Part shown: one piece after another, positions 23,310 to 33,079 of the stretch | How the letters are laid out: every line of letters begins with the position of its first letter | Numbering within the stretch: the stretch's first letter is position 1 | Assembly: GCA_949316235.1 (NCBI GenBank) | Contig: OX438755.1 | Coordinates: 17,625,151 to 17,689,150 of the forward strand | Length of the DNA: 64,000 nt | Direction: 5' to 3' | Source: Oegoconia quadripuncta | Taxonomy: Eukaryota > Arthropoda > Insecta > Lepidoptera > Autostichidae | Translations under genes and position numbers: made by a program | The notes under the pieces: model-generated | Seen by the model: only the letters and a program-made list of their open reading frames with translations | The model's database searches: none | What the model was told of the DNA's origin: nothing

Positions 23310-24600
23310 GTCACGTCATGTGGTGGGTTACTTACGATAAAGATGAAGCAGTCGTACGTCGTGTAGCGGATTACGTATGGTAAGTATGATGTAATCGTAT
23401 GTCATGTGGTGCGTTACGTACGGTAAGGATGATGCAATAGTACGTCACATGGTGGGTTACGTACGGTAAGGATGAAGCAGACGTACGTCATGTGGTGGGT
23501 TACGTACGGTAAGGATGATGCAATAGTACGTCACATGGTGGGTTACGTACGGTAAGGATGAAGCAGTCGTACGTTATGTTGTGGGTTACGTACGGTAAGG
23601 ATGATGCAGTCGTACGTCGTGTAGCGGGTTACGTACGGTAAGGATGATGCAGTCGTACGTCATGTGGTGGGTTACGTACGGTAAGGATGAAGCAGTCGTA
23701 CGTTATGTTGTGGGTTACGTACGGTAAGGATGATGCAGTCGTACGTCGTGTAGCGGGTTACGTACGGTAAGGATGATGCAGTCGTACGTCGTGTAGCGGG
23801 TTATGTACGGTAAGGATGATGCAGTCGTACGTCATGTTGTGGGTTATGTACGGTAAGGATGATGCAGTCGTACGTCGTGTATTGGGTTACGTACGGTAAG
23901 GATGATGCAGTCGTAAGTCATGTGGTGGGTTACGTACGGTAAGGATGATGCAGTCGTACGTTATGTTGTGGGTTACGTACGGTAAGGATGATGCAGTCGT
24001 ACGTCGTGTAGCGGGTTACGTACGGTAAGGATGATGCAGTCGTACGTCGTGTAGCGGGTTACGTACGGTAAGGATGATGCAGTCGTACGTCATGCGGTGG
24101 GTTACGTACGGTAAGGATGATGCAGTCGTACGTTATGTTGTGGGTTACGTACGGTAAGGATGATGCAGTCGTACGCCGTGTAGCGGGTTACGTACGGTAA
24201 GGATGATGCAGTCGTACACCGTGTAGCGGGTTACGTACGGTAAGGATGATGCAGTCGTACGTCGTGTAGCGGGTTACGTACGGTAAGGATGATGCAGTCG
24301 TACGTCATGCGGTGGGTTACGTACGGTAAGGATGATGCAGTCGTACGTTATGTTGTGGGTTACGTACGGTAAGGATGATGCAGTCGTACGCCGTGTAGCG
24401 GGTTACGTACGGTAAGGATGATGCAGTCGTACGTCGTGTAGCGGGTTACGTACGGTAAGGATGATGCAGTCGTACGTCATGTGGTGGGTTACGTACGGTA
24501 AGGATGAAGCAGTCGTACGTTATGTTGTGGGTTACGTACGGTAAGGATGATGCAGTCGTACATTATGTGGTGGGTTACGCATAGTAAGAATAATGCAGTC
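23310..24600. repeat. 43-bp satellite array, about 30 units, 4-monomer higher-order pattern
   Basis: Unit core GTTACGTACGGTAAGGATG then ATGCAGTCGTACG plus a variable 12-mer. The period is 43 bp (for example GGTTACGTACGG at 23584 and 23627). The variable 12-mer takes mainly three forms: TCATG(T/C)GGTGGG (A), TTATGTTGTGGG (B) and T/CCGTGTAGCGGG (C). They often follow the order A-B-C-C, i.e. a higher-order unit of about 172 bp. Left-edge units are more diverged. No spacers between units, so not CRISPR. Confidence 0.95.
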
Positions 24601-24620
24601 GTATGGGCTTACATACAGTT

Positions 24621-24768
24621 AGGGTTGGACTCCACCTGTCCCCCCGGTGGCGTCGCAGTCCCCTTTCTATCCCTTTCTGTCGCGCAGATGTCAACGATGT
24701 TTCAGACCGATAAACGAATAGTGGTACTGGAAAATGAAGTGCCGAATGGACAAGTGGAGTCCAACCCT
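24621..24768. mobile_element. Short inverted-repeat element at the array polarity switch
   Basis: 148 bp with ends AGGGTTGGACTCCACCTGTC and its inverse ...GACAAGTGGAGTCCAACCCT. No clear target duplication. Units of the 43-bp satellite lie in plus orientation on its left and in minus orientation on its right. ORFs across it are chance. Confidence 0.65.
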
Positions 24769-25185
24769 TGTGTACATAAGCCACATGACTGCATCCCTCT
24801 TTTGTACGTAACCCATCACAAGCCATGACTGCGTCATCAGTACGGTAAACCTACAAACAGAGATGCCGCGATGCGAGTGAGACTGACAGAGCGATAGTTT
24901 ACTATAGCGAGAGTAGTTTACCATAAGTTGAGGCATTACGTTATAGTAAACTATAGCTTTATCACTCTCACTTGTATGGCGATCGAACAGCCTAATGAGA
25001 ACATACGTTAGCCTTGCTAGTACCAACCGTACTAACCGTTATTCTTATGGAACGTAGGCGTAAAATAGTGAGCAACATCATTCTTACTATACAATACACT
25101 CTTTAACCTCTCTTATTTAATTTACATCCTTACCTACTATAAATTTCAAACGAAAACTGCATCATCCTAACTTTGGGTTAGGATA
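24769..25185 (-). repeat. Degenerate 43-bp satellite units in inverted orientation
   Basis: Reverse-complement traces of the satellite core appear at 24780-24850 (GACTGCATC, TACGTAACCCATCAC), around 25075-25090 (CATCATTCTTACT) and at about 25155-25185 (ACTGCATCATCCTAAC, GGGTTAGG). Between them is a palindromic stretch (GATAGTTTACTATA / TATAGTAAACTATAG, about 24890-24955). Highly decayed. Confidence 0.5.
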
Positions 25186-25494
25186 TAAGTTAAGAAATTT
25201 AAAGACTCATAATTATAGATGCATGTTTATTAAGAACAAATTAAATTAAAAAGTTTTATTACATTAAAAAGTATCCTGGGTCCTGTCAATAACCATTATT
25301 TATTTATTTATATATTTATTACTATATGTATTAATATATTCATTTATATATAATTTATATGTTTGTGTATTTATTCATGTATATATTCGTAGGCTTATTT
25401 ATGTACTTATTATTATGTACTTAATATTTATTTTCTTATTTTCATCTTACTTGTGTGCACTCTATGTTTCCCCTTCACTATTGTTATATCCTAT

Positions 25495-25615
25495 GTTGGG
25501 TTTGCTGGAAGATATCTCTTTTAGGGATAAGCTCGCCTTTTGTATATCTTACTCTTAAGTATCACTGTAATTGTTTTCTGTGTATGCAATAAAGTGTTAA
25601 ATAAATAAATAAGTT
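25495..25615 (+). mobile_element. LINE 3' tail fragment
   Basis: GGGTTTGCTGGAAGATATCT, TTTAGGGATAAGCTCGCCTT, ending GCAATAAAGTG and (AAAT)n. Confidence 0.55.
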
Positions 25616-25680
25616 GTTCATATTAATCAGTCCTAGAAATGGTTTTCATCTTTATGATTTATTTTGTTACACGTTGTATA

Positions 25681-26191
25681 CAGGGTGGAAACGATAAGTG
25701 ATCTCACTCGATTATTTCTAAACTATACAAGATATCGAAAAACTGGTTACTGATCCCGATAGTGCTTCACGAGCTCGATCAAAAGGTATCGATAATAAGT
25801 TACAGAAAAAACTGGATCTATCCGAAAACTGTTTCCAGCTTCCATACATAGCAAATGAAGGACGCCACTTCGAACAATTAGAAGTGTTAAAAATTTAATT
25901 AAATAATAAACTCTTATAATAAACTCGTAAATTGCATTTTTATTTAAAATTATTTATGGAAAACATTTGTTTTAGGTTTTACTTGCTATGGTATTGAGTA
26001 TTGGTAATGAGATACTAAATGTATGGAAGCTGGAAACATTGAATTTTCGGATAGATCTAGTATATTCTGTAACCTATTATTGATACCGTTTGATAGAACT
26101 CGTGAAGCACTTTCAGGATCAGAAGCCAGTTTTTCGATATCTTGTATAGATAAGAAATAAGCGAGTGAGATCACTTATCGTTTCCACCCTG
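25681..26191. mobile_element. Fold-back MITE with TA target site, Tc1/mariner type
   Basis: 511 bp with very long inverted arms (about 180 bp each, 25681-25858 and 26010-26191), ends CAGGGTGGAAACGATAAGTG and its inverse, flanked by TA. An ORF at 25986-26174 is only the arm read through. No transposase. Confidence 0.85.
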
Positions 26192-26195
26192 TATA

Positions 26196-26410
26196 CAGGA
26201 TGTAGATTTAGTCACCTGCAATTATAAGAGGTGCGAGTACGGGAGCAACTCTGCAATAGTAAATCAAAAACAGCTGTTCCATAAAAAAGTTCCATACTCC
26301 ATACCGATGAAAAAGTATGCAACAGCTATTTTATTTTGTCGATTACACAGTTGGTCCCATAGTAAAAGTTATTAGTATTCACGTGTTGCAGGGACTAAAT
26401 CTACATCCTG
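26196..26410. mobile_element. MITE with CAGGATGTAGATTTAGTC ends, abutting the previous MITE
   Basis: 215 bp, inverted ends CAGGATGTAGATTTAGTC...GACTAAATCTACATCCTG flanked by TA. It starts 4 bp after the preceding MITE, so the junction reads CACCCTG-TATA-CAGGATG. Non-autonomous. Confidence 0.8.
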
Positions 26411-26426
26411 TATTTTACCTTAATTT

Positions 26427-27290
26427 TAAATCCTTAAAACTGTCGCCACATAGTTTATCGAGCAAACATAAGTATTAGTTTAATCGCAAATCCTTAAAAC
26501 TATCACCACATAGTTTAGCAGGCTAACATAGAAAGTATTAGGATATTTATAAATACTTAAAACTATCGCCACATAGTTTAGTTATCGCAACATAGAAAGT
26601 ATTAGTTTAATCGTAAATCCTTAAAACTATCACCACATAGTTTAGTTATCGCAACATAGAAAGTATTAGTTTAATCGTAAATCCTTAAAACTATCACCAC
26701 ATAGTTTAGTTATCGCAACATAGAAAGTATTAGTTTAATCGTAAATCCTTAAAACTATCACCACATAGTTTAGTTATCGCAACATAGAAAGTATTAGTTT
26801 AATCGTAAATCCTTAAAACTATCACCACATAGTTTAGTTATCGCAACATAGAAAGTATTAGGTTAATCGTAAATCCTTAAAACTATCACCACATAGTTTA
26901 GGACGCAAACATTGAAAGTATTAGTTTAAGGTGGTTCGTTTCCCATACTAAACTTTGGTCAGCAAACATTCGAAAGTGTGAATATTTACTGCTTGTATTA
27001 TGATTTATACGGATGACAAATGTACACAGATTTGCGCAATTTTGACTTCTGAACGTTAATAATGTGAAATAAACCAATGAAAAATAAAAATTATAACAAC
27101 AACGCCATCTATCCGCAAATTTACGTTTTTTTCCATTTCATTGCTTTATTTTATATTATTAACGTTAATATTCACACTTTCGAATGTTTGTTGACCAAAG
27201 TTAATTATTTTTTTGTAGGAAAACGAACCACCTTAATCGTAAATCCTTAAAACTATCACCACATAGTTCAACCGGCAAACACATTAATTA
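26427..27290. repeat. 64-bp tandem array around AAACTATCACCACATAGTTT hairpins
   Basis: About nine units of AAATCCTTAAAACTATCACC then ACATAGTTTAGTTATCGCAA and so on. The core AAACTAT-CACCAC-ATAGTTT is palindromic. Units between 26552 and 26870 are nearly identical, outer ones diverged. The array is interrupted at 26930-27232 by a TTAA-flanked MITE. It lies just downstream of the transposase gene and could be a transposase-binding array: a related 14-mer (TAAACTATGTGGTG) appears inverted at about 32930. Confidence 0.9.
26930..27232. mobile_element. MITE with GGTGGTTCG ends at a TTAA duplication
   Basis: 303 bp. Ends GGTGGTTCGTTT...AAACGAACCACC, extended imperfect inverted repeats (CTTTGGTCAGCAAACATTCG / CGAATGTTTGTTGACCAAAG). 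TTAA stands directly on both sides. The neighbouring array units show the empty site (AGTTTAATCG), so the insertion into one unit with a TTAA duplication is directly visible. TTAA targets are typical of piggyBac and Kolobok elements. Confidence 0.92.
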
Positions 27291-27299
27291 ATAATGTGC

Positions 27300-27790
27300 T
27301 TCAACACAGAATCCTCACCTCTAAAAACTTAATGAAAATCAATTTTGACAATGCCAGAAAATAGTCATTAAACAGTCATAAATAGTCACCGATGTAAAAG
27401 TCTCATTTCAATTACGAAGTTATAGCTATGTTTTGGTGAGGATTCTGTATTAAAGGTCAGCACAGAATGCTCACCTGTTTGCGAGCAAACGGTGGGGACT
27501 ATCGACTTGGTTTCAATTCCATAAAATAGTCGTAACGACTTGCCGAATCCCAAAACAAGTGCTCTCAAGGGTTCTAAAGTTATAAAGGCAGCTTGGTGAG
27601 GATTCTGTGTTGAACATTTCGCTCAGAATCCTCACCACACTTTCTCACCAAAACACAGCTATAACTTCGGAATTAAAATAAGACAATTTTTTAAAAAATC
27701 GGTGACTATTTATGTCTATTTAATGACTATTACGTGCATTGTCAAAATTGATTTTCGTTAAATTTTCAGAGGTGAGTATTCTGCGTTGAA
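27300..27790. mobile_element. Inverted-repeat element, 491 bp
   Basis: Ends TTCAACACAGAATCCTCACC...GGTGAGTATTCTGCGTTGAA with arms of about 90 bp (27300-27393 against 27698-27790). Inner copies of the same motif (GGTGAGGATTCTGTGTTGAA near 27595; CAGAATCCTCACC near 27625) make it a nested palindrome. No clear target duplication. The open frame at 27386-27568 is spurious. Confidence 0.8.
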
Positions 27791-27815
27791 TCACGCAAAT
27801 AATAAATAGGTACAC

Positions 27816-30368
27816 TCAATCTAATGTCCACCTTAGAGTAACGTACTGGGTTAAATCCGCCATTACTGTTAATGTGTTCGTTACTGGAGTCAACAGATTT
27901 TCATAATTAAGAAGAACAATACCATTAGTTTTCCTAATTTCATAAGCAAAATAATGTTCATTGAAGTCTACCGTTTCTAGAGCCAGGCAAGAAAACAATA
28001 TGTCATCACTTTCTGTAACAAATATTTCATGTATTTCTCCAAAAATAGGTAAACTTGCCAACTCGCACAGGTTTAAAGTGACAACTGAGAATCTCTTAAA
28101 CATGATGCCCTTTACCTTAACCCACGACACTGAGTAAATGATTTGGCATGAAGACAGATTTGGATATTTTTGCTTCAAGTTACTCAATTTTAAATCCGAT
28201 ATTTTTTTCTTTATGCCAATTTGTATATTTTTTAACGGGCTGTCCTTTAAAAACATATCATTAAGTATTAACTGATTTTTAATTGCAATAGTTTTACATA
28301 TGTTGACTCGACTTGATGATGATCTCGCAATAAATTTACTTACTCTGTGTTTTGCTTCAAACCTCATTGTCCAAATATGTATAAGCGGGCCATATTTTTT
28401 AAACATTTCAGGATAGTGAGTTAGAAAGTGAAACTTTGGTGTTAGATGAGATTTACTTAAATTGCTATACAGTTCATTTAGTTCAGATACCAAAAATTTT
28501 ATTTGCTCACTAGTATCACGGTAAACATTGCGAGTCATAAGTTTATCTAATATACGACGTAAAGTTATATATAACGACCAAACATCATTTCCTTCTGGCA
28601 CTTGGTAACCTACAAGTAGACCAAAGTAACGAACTAACGTTAGCATTTCAGAAGCTGAAGTCTTTATTTTAATAGCTGACCCGTCAAGTAGCACTGCATT
28701 AGTTGGTTTTGAGCTTGAATCTGGGCCGTAATTAAATGTACGCAATTTAGATTGCAAGTTATTTAAAGAAATAAGTTTATATTTTTGTACCAATGTCACT
28801 ATTACAAATGTCATTACATATCGGCAACATCCCTCAAAATAATCATGTAACACATCCACTGCAACATTTTCAAATAAACTGAATCCATTCAACCCTAACC
28901 ACACACATTTCTCTTTTACCCCTGTTAAACTAGAATTGTTAATGAGTAATTGTTCTTCATAGTTTTGAAAATTACGTAACAAACCTGTATCTTCAAAATA
29001 CAAAGTCTTTATTTGGCCTTTATTTGCATTACATATTCTGCAAGGATGATTGGCAACAAAACTTTCAACAAAGCCCATAATACAATTTAAACCCAAATTG
29101 TCACCAGTAATGGTCACCACACGAAATTTAATTACACCTTCAAAAACATTTGTTTTAATAGTAATACCACGGGTCCTTAAACAATTAAGTTGGTCAATAA
29201 CTTTTTGAAATACAAGGTTGTTACCAAATTCTATCCGATCGGATGAATGAAATAGTGCCAATACAAAAATGTTTTGCAAAAGGGAGACATAGTGAGGAGG
29301 AAGGCATGGTACTGATAAATACACACCACCAAGTTTATGGATACCGGCGTGGCTACCCAAAGGATTGCCTAACTCAAAATCATCGAAATAAATAACAATA
29401 GGGAATGTTAGTTCGTTCTCAGTGTCCATTATAAGCATTTCTTTCCATATAGTCCCCTGAATAATATTCACCATAGGATATGACTCATTCTTCAAACTTT
29501 GCAAATAATCAAGAGTGTCTTTTAAAACGTTCTTAAGGGAAAAAAATTTTTGTAGTACCAGTGCTATAGGAATGATTTGCATTGTGCTTTTAGTCGGAAT
29601 TAAAGACATAATTCCAGTGGGCGATCGTCTGTTTTCCATATGTTGGCCGATTATTATATCTAAAGGTTCAATATATGTTCCCAGATTTTTGAAAAACTTT
29701 AAACGTACATGTTCCGTACGTAAATCGTTTAATACTTTACCATTCAATGATAACATTTGTTTAACAACCTGATCGGTGTTGTTGCTTATTTCGTTAGCTA
29801 GTATAGTATCCCGAAAATGTTGCAATAGAACCTCTTGGGTATTAGACATATACGTTTGCAAAAATGTTATTGTATGCTGTACAGCATTACGTGGTATCTT
29901 AGGGTCAGCATATAAAGACGACACAAAATTTGACATTTCTATTGTAAGAGTATAATGAGCCCTTTCATACGTCAAAGCGCTTTGATTGAACAATTCTACT
30001 GGTTCTTCAGGACTTTTAGTTAACGAAGATTGCAAGTCTTTTGATAAATTTACTGGTGAACCATTACAGTGATAAGTTTCAGGGCTTTGGCTAATCAATG
30101 CTACTGTTTCTCCATTATTTTGACACCCTATTACTGACGGATTTATGGAAGCCGGTATGCTTTTGGATAAACTTAGCCGTGAATCATGAGAGTGACACTT
30201 CAATAAATGTTTTTTAAACGATAAAGCTGAACAGTAATTTCGCAGACAATTATCTTCACCGCATATGAAGTCTACAGTGCCACTTGAACCTTTACAAAAT
30301 ATTCTAATGTGCGTTATCAATTGCTGTACAGATTTATGCTTACTCCTACAGTAGTAACAAGTATACAT
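27816..30368 (-). CDS. C2H2-finger DDE-type transposase-like protein, 850 aa
   Basis: Uninterrupted 850-codon ORF, the only long one in the window. Two N-terminal zinc-finger-like motifs are visible: CYYC...HIRIFC (about residues 4-26) and C...C...HLLKCH (about 35-60). The conserved core runs from about residue 320 to 690. IYFDDFELGNPLGS (about 325-340) and AVDVLHDYFEG (about 502-512) supply candidate catalytic aspartates, GDNLG lies at about 422, and LTPKFHFLTHYPEMF followed by WTMRFEAKHR (about 665-675) supplies a candidate glutamate. I recall the same motif order in transposon proteins scattered through fish and cnidarian genomes and, distantly, in plant CACTA TNP2; no search was run. It starts 30 bp after the stop of the upstream gene on the same strand. 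With no stop codon and no intron, it may be a recent or active copy. It probably acts in the nucleus on the element's ends. Confidence 0.8.
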   Translation of the reverse strand: MYTCYYCRSKHKSVQQLITHIRIFCKGSSGTVDFICGEDNCLRNYCSALSFKKHLLKCHSHDSRLSLSKSIPASINPSVIGCQNNGETVALISQSPETYHCNGSPVNLSKDLQSSLTKSPEEPVELFNQSALTYERAHYTLTIEMSNFVSSLYADPKIPRNAVQHTITFLQTYMSNTQEVLLQHFRDTILANEISNNTDQVVKQMLSLNGKVLNDLRTEHVRLKFFKNLGTYIEPLDIIIGQHMENRRSPTGIMSLIPTKSTMQIIPIALVLQKFFSLKNVLKDTLDYLQSLKNESYPMVNIIQGTIWKEMLIMDTENELTFPIVIYFDDFELGNPLGSHAGIHKLGGVYLSVPCLPPHYVSLLQNIFVLALFHSSDRIEFGNNLVFQKVIDQLNCLRTRGITIKTNVFEGVIKFRVVTITGDNLGLNCIMGFVESFVANHPCRICNANKGQIKTLYFEDTGLLRNFQNYEEQLLINNSSLTGVKEKCVWLGLNGFSLFENVAVDVLHDYFEGCCRYVMTFVIVTLVQKYKLISLNNLQSKLRTFNYGPDSSSKPTNAVLLDGSAIKIKTSASEMLTLVRYFGLLVGYQVPEGNDVWSLYITLRRILDKLMTRNVYRDTSEQIKFLVSELNELYSNLSKSHLTPKFHFLTHYPEMFKKYGPLIHIWTMRFEAKHRVSKFIARSSSSRVNICKTIAIKNQLILNDMFLKDSPLKNIQIGIKKKISDLKLSNLKQKYPNLSSCQIIYSVSWVKVKGIMFKRFSVVTLNLCELASLPIFGEIHEIFVTESDDILFSCLALETVDFNEHYFAYEIRKTNGIVLLNYENLLTPVTNTLTVMADLTQYVTLRWTLD

Positions 30369-30398
30369 TATAATTATTGCACTGGCATTATCATTATT

Positions 30399-30880
30399 TT
30401 ATACCAATAATCCTAGATCATTTAACAGACAGTTTATAGATTGGTTGGTTCGGTCAAATTTAGTTCTTATTTTGTAGAAGCCAATTTGGATTACATGCCA
30501 GACATCCGTACATTCTTCGGGATAACATGCCCCAGTTGCATGGAAAATTTTAAATGCAGCATCCACGGCTGTAACCAATTTTGGAAAATTGTAACAAATA
30601 TTGTTGATAATAACATAGGAAGTTCTCACTTCTGCCAGAGATTCGCCCACGAAAATTATAAAAGGCTGTATCGTTCTTCCAAGTCTCTGCAGCTTAGCAC
30701 GTCTTGTTTCAATTATTGTATATACCTCCGACTCAGATGTAGCCTGTGTAATGAACCCGTCACGTATTTCAGCTCGAGACGGTTTCCAGTATTGTTTGCC
30801 TCGTTTTCGAGTCGGAGATGTCCCAATGATGTAAGCGAGAAGTATCAAGGTCACATTTGTAAACGTCTCGTTATCTGCTT
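30399..30880 (-). CDS. Accessory gene exon 6, conserved C-terminal domain
   Basis: 482 nt including the stop, acceptor ttttttgcag|AA. After the split Glu the peptide reads ADNETFTNVTLILLAYIIG, followed by RKRGKQYWKPSRAEIRDGFI, LGRTIQPFIIFVGESLAEVR, and AVDAAFKIFHATGACYPEE. The 'RGK.YWKPSR.E..D.FI', 'QP.I..VGE' and 'AVD..FK.FH....YP.E...VW..IQ' blocks are the most conserved part of the family as I remember it. Ends 30 bp before the transposase start codon. Confidence 0.75.
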
Positions 30881-31070
30881 CTGCAAAAAATATTTCATTT
30901 TACTATATAAATAGCTTGAAAGGTAAGGGAAATACTTTTTGTATGTAAGAGATCAAGAGATTACACATTCAATTTTTTTGTGCAAATATTACAACTAAAT
31001 GATTGAATGAATTCATTTATCACACTAAGATACACCTTTCTTTTCTTACAGTACTTTGAGTAGACTTTAC

Positions 31071-31236
31071 CTTTGGTAAGATCAATGTAATTTGTTATAC
31101 ATTTCTTTATATCTTTGTCCCTCGCTTTGTTTACTTTATCTCGAGCAAGATGCAAGATTTTCTCTTGTAGCAAGACAATATTGGCATAAAGCCCATCGTT
31201 TTTACTCTGATGGAGGGTCTCAAAATCTTGCAGTAA
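31071..31236 (-). CDS. Accessory gene exon 5
   Basis: 166 nt, acceptor tttacag|TTA and donor AAAG|gtaaag. The peptide is LLQDFETLHQSKNDGLYANI, then VLLQEKILHLARDKVNKARD and KDIKKCITNYIDLTK. Helical and charged. Phase 0 in, 1 out, consistent with exons 4 and 6. Confidence 0.62.
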
Positions 31237-31429
31237 CTGTAAATATGTAAAGAGCGCGCATAATATTAAAACATAGGCAACTTATTTGCGAGGAGAAATA
31301 TTATGGACAACAAAGTATCAAATTCGTAGTTAAAATTATTTTTGCTATCAAAGCTACAAAATGGCTACAAAATTGCAAATCACTAGTGTTAACTATTTAC
31401 TTAAGTATATTTGGAATCCCCAAGCAGGC

Positions 31430-31652
31430 CATGTATTTCATTGCTTTATTTTATATTATTAACGTTTAGAAACCAAAATGCGCAAATTTGGGTACATTTG
31501 TCATCCATATAAATCATAATTAAGTAGTAAATATTCACACTTTCGAATGTTTGTTGACCAAAGTTAATTATTTTTTCTATGGAAGACGAACCACCTTAAA
31601 TAATTTAATTTATGCTAAATTAAATTATCTAAGGTGGTTCGCACCTTAAACA
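31430..31652. mobile_element. Truncated second copy of the TTAA/GGTGGTTCG MITE plus remnant
   Basis: 31430-31599 matches the right part of the 26930-27232 MITE and ends GACGAACCACC-TTAA. Its left terminus is missing. At about 31633 a 14-bp remnant (GGTGGTTCGCACC-TTAA) follows an AT-rich palindrome (AATTTAATTTATGC/TAAATTAAATT). Both lie in intron 4 of the accessory gene. Confidence 0.65.
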
Positions 31653-31997
31653 ATTTAATTTAGCATAATGTAAAGCATTGTTAAGCATATACTTGTACAT
31701 GTAGCTCATGACATTACATAAATATGGCCCATACTCCTGCAATATAATTGTAAAATTAAATCTATTTACAATTTGGTCCATGTAGGTCCATAATAATGCA
31801 CTACAAAGTAAACATACAAGTGGTATAAGGATGTTATATTTTGTTTTTAAAAAAATCTCTTCCCTACATTTGCTAAGTTTCATAGTAGATGATACAACAA
31901 TTCGAAGTGGGTGAAATACAGTTCCCTAGATTCCTTACATAGTTAGTATATGTCGACCTAATAAAAACGTGTTAAAACAATTAACATATTTACTTAC

Positions 31998-32184
31998 CAA
32001 AGTATAGCCCAGAGGTTGTTTTAACGCTGGAAAGTCATTGAAATATTCATCAATTTTTCCTTCACCAAGAGTGATAGCCTTATTCGAAAATTTGCAGTGT
32101 CCCTCCAATACTCTTCAACCAAACGCCAAGGTTCAAGGCTATTTTTTAACCAAGATAATTTTTCTTGATAAGTTTGATCATAAT
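31998..32184 (-). pseudogene. Accessory gene exon 4, with 1-nt frameshift
   Basis: 187 nt, acceptor gtatacag and donor TTTG|gtaagt. The first part reads DYDQTYQEKLSWLKNSLEPW then RLVEEYWRDTANFR. The second part continues in the next frame as KAITLGEGKIDEYFNDF, PALKQPLGYTL, which joins exon 5 (LLQDF) in phase. A single missing base near 32080-32100 explains both. An intron there is unlikely because no GT-AG pair separates the two parts. Confidence 0.6.
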
Positions 32185-32326
32185 CTGTATACAAATATAA
32201 TTTTATGGGTGTTAATAGATATGACTTAATTTTAAGGCGCATTTTAACAATAGTAAGGAAGTGAATAACTTTTCAACTTCGAAATGTGGAGAAACTACGT
32301 TAAGGAATAATTCGAAGTTGACTTAC

Positions 32327-32720
32327 CTAGCAGATTGTTATCACTGTCAGTAGTGGATTTTGTTTCTATAGATCTCGATGTTGAGGATGATCGGCTCGTT
32401 CCAGGTAATTCTCCTCTTGAACGTAACTTACGTCTTCGGCTTATATATGTCTCATACAACTTTCCACTGGTATTTTTCTTATGACGCGTGTCAGTAGCAG
32501 CTTCATAAGGCGAATAATACACTACAGAATTTTCATTTTGAAAAAGTTCTTCGATTTCTGCCGCTAATTTTTTAAATTCACATGATGATACTACCCTGGA
32601 AGGGTTTTTTTCAAGAAGGTGAAAAATAACAATCTGGCTTAACCTTTTACGATCGCTTTCCTTTAATAGCCCTTCAGTTTTTCTTCCCTCTGCTAATATT
32701 GCTCTGCCATCGGAATTGCT
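32327..32720 (-). CDS. Accessory gene exon 3
   Basis: 394 nt, acceptor gtaacacag|AGC and donor CTAG|gtaagt. The peptide begins SNSDGRAILAEGRKTEGLL, continues with RKRLSQIVIFHLLEKNPSR, then FKKLAAEIEELF, VVYYSPYEA, and GKLYETYISRRRKLRSRG, and ends in a Ser/Thr-rich stretch. GRAIL...R+.L...I...L and YY.P...GKL...Y..+R+ match the layout I recall for the family. The open frame is uninterrupted throughout. Confidence 0.68.
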
Positions 32721-32837
32721 CTGTGTTACAGACCGAAAGTTTTTTTTTTAATAATAATATAAAGGGAAAGGATTTCATCCTTTTCTACAAGCTCACTTCA
32801 ACTTTGCTAATAATTGTTGATGACTAATTCTACTTCA

Positions 32838-32982
32838 ACTATGTGGTGGATTCAATGTTCAGTGAAGCAGCATTACTATACAAAATTGTTAGTTTGTTTA
32901 TTTTCTGTTGCGACAACTAAACTATGTGGTGGATTCTGTATTCAGCGAAGCAGCGTTACTCTACAAAATTGTTTGATTGATC
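32838..32982. repeat. Two direct copies of a unit starting AACTATGTGGTGGATTC
   Basis: Two units of about 50 bp, 91 bp apart, AACTATGTGGTGGATTC...TCAG(T/C)GAAGCAGC(A/G)TTACT...CAAAATTGTT. They lie in intron 2 of the accessory gene. The leading 12-14 bases are the inverse of the hairpin core of the 26.4-27.3 kb array. Confidence 0.6.
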
Positions 32983-33079
32983 ATTTTCTTCTTACATTTA
33001 GAAGCGATTGGATCTGTAACAAAAATAAAATTCATGGTATTCTAAATTATATTTAATATAATTATTGTATTCTCTAGAG

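Noticed and set aside
23310..24600. CRISPR-like array
   Set aside because: Units are contiguous 43-mers that vary by type, without unique spacers, in a eukaryotic intron.
24547..25026. Overlapping ORFs of 83-111 aa on both strands
   Set aside because: They cover satellite and an inverted-repeat element and have no domain.
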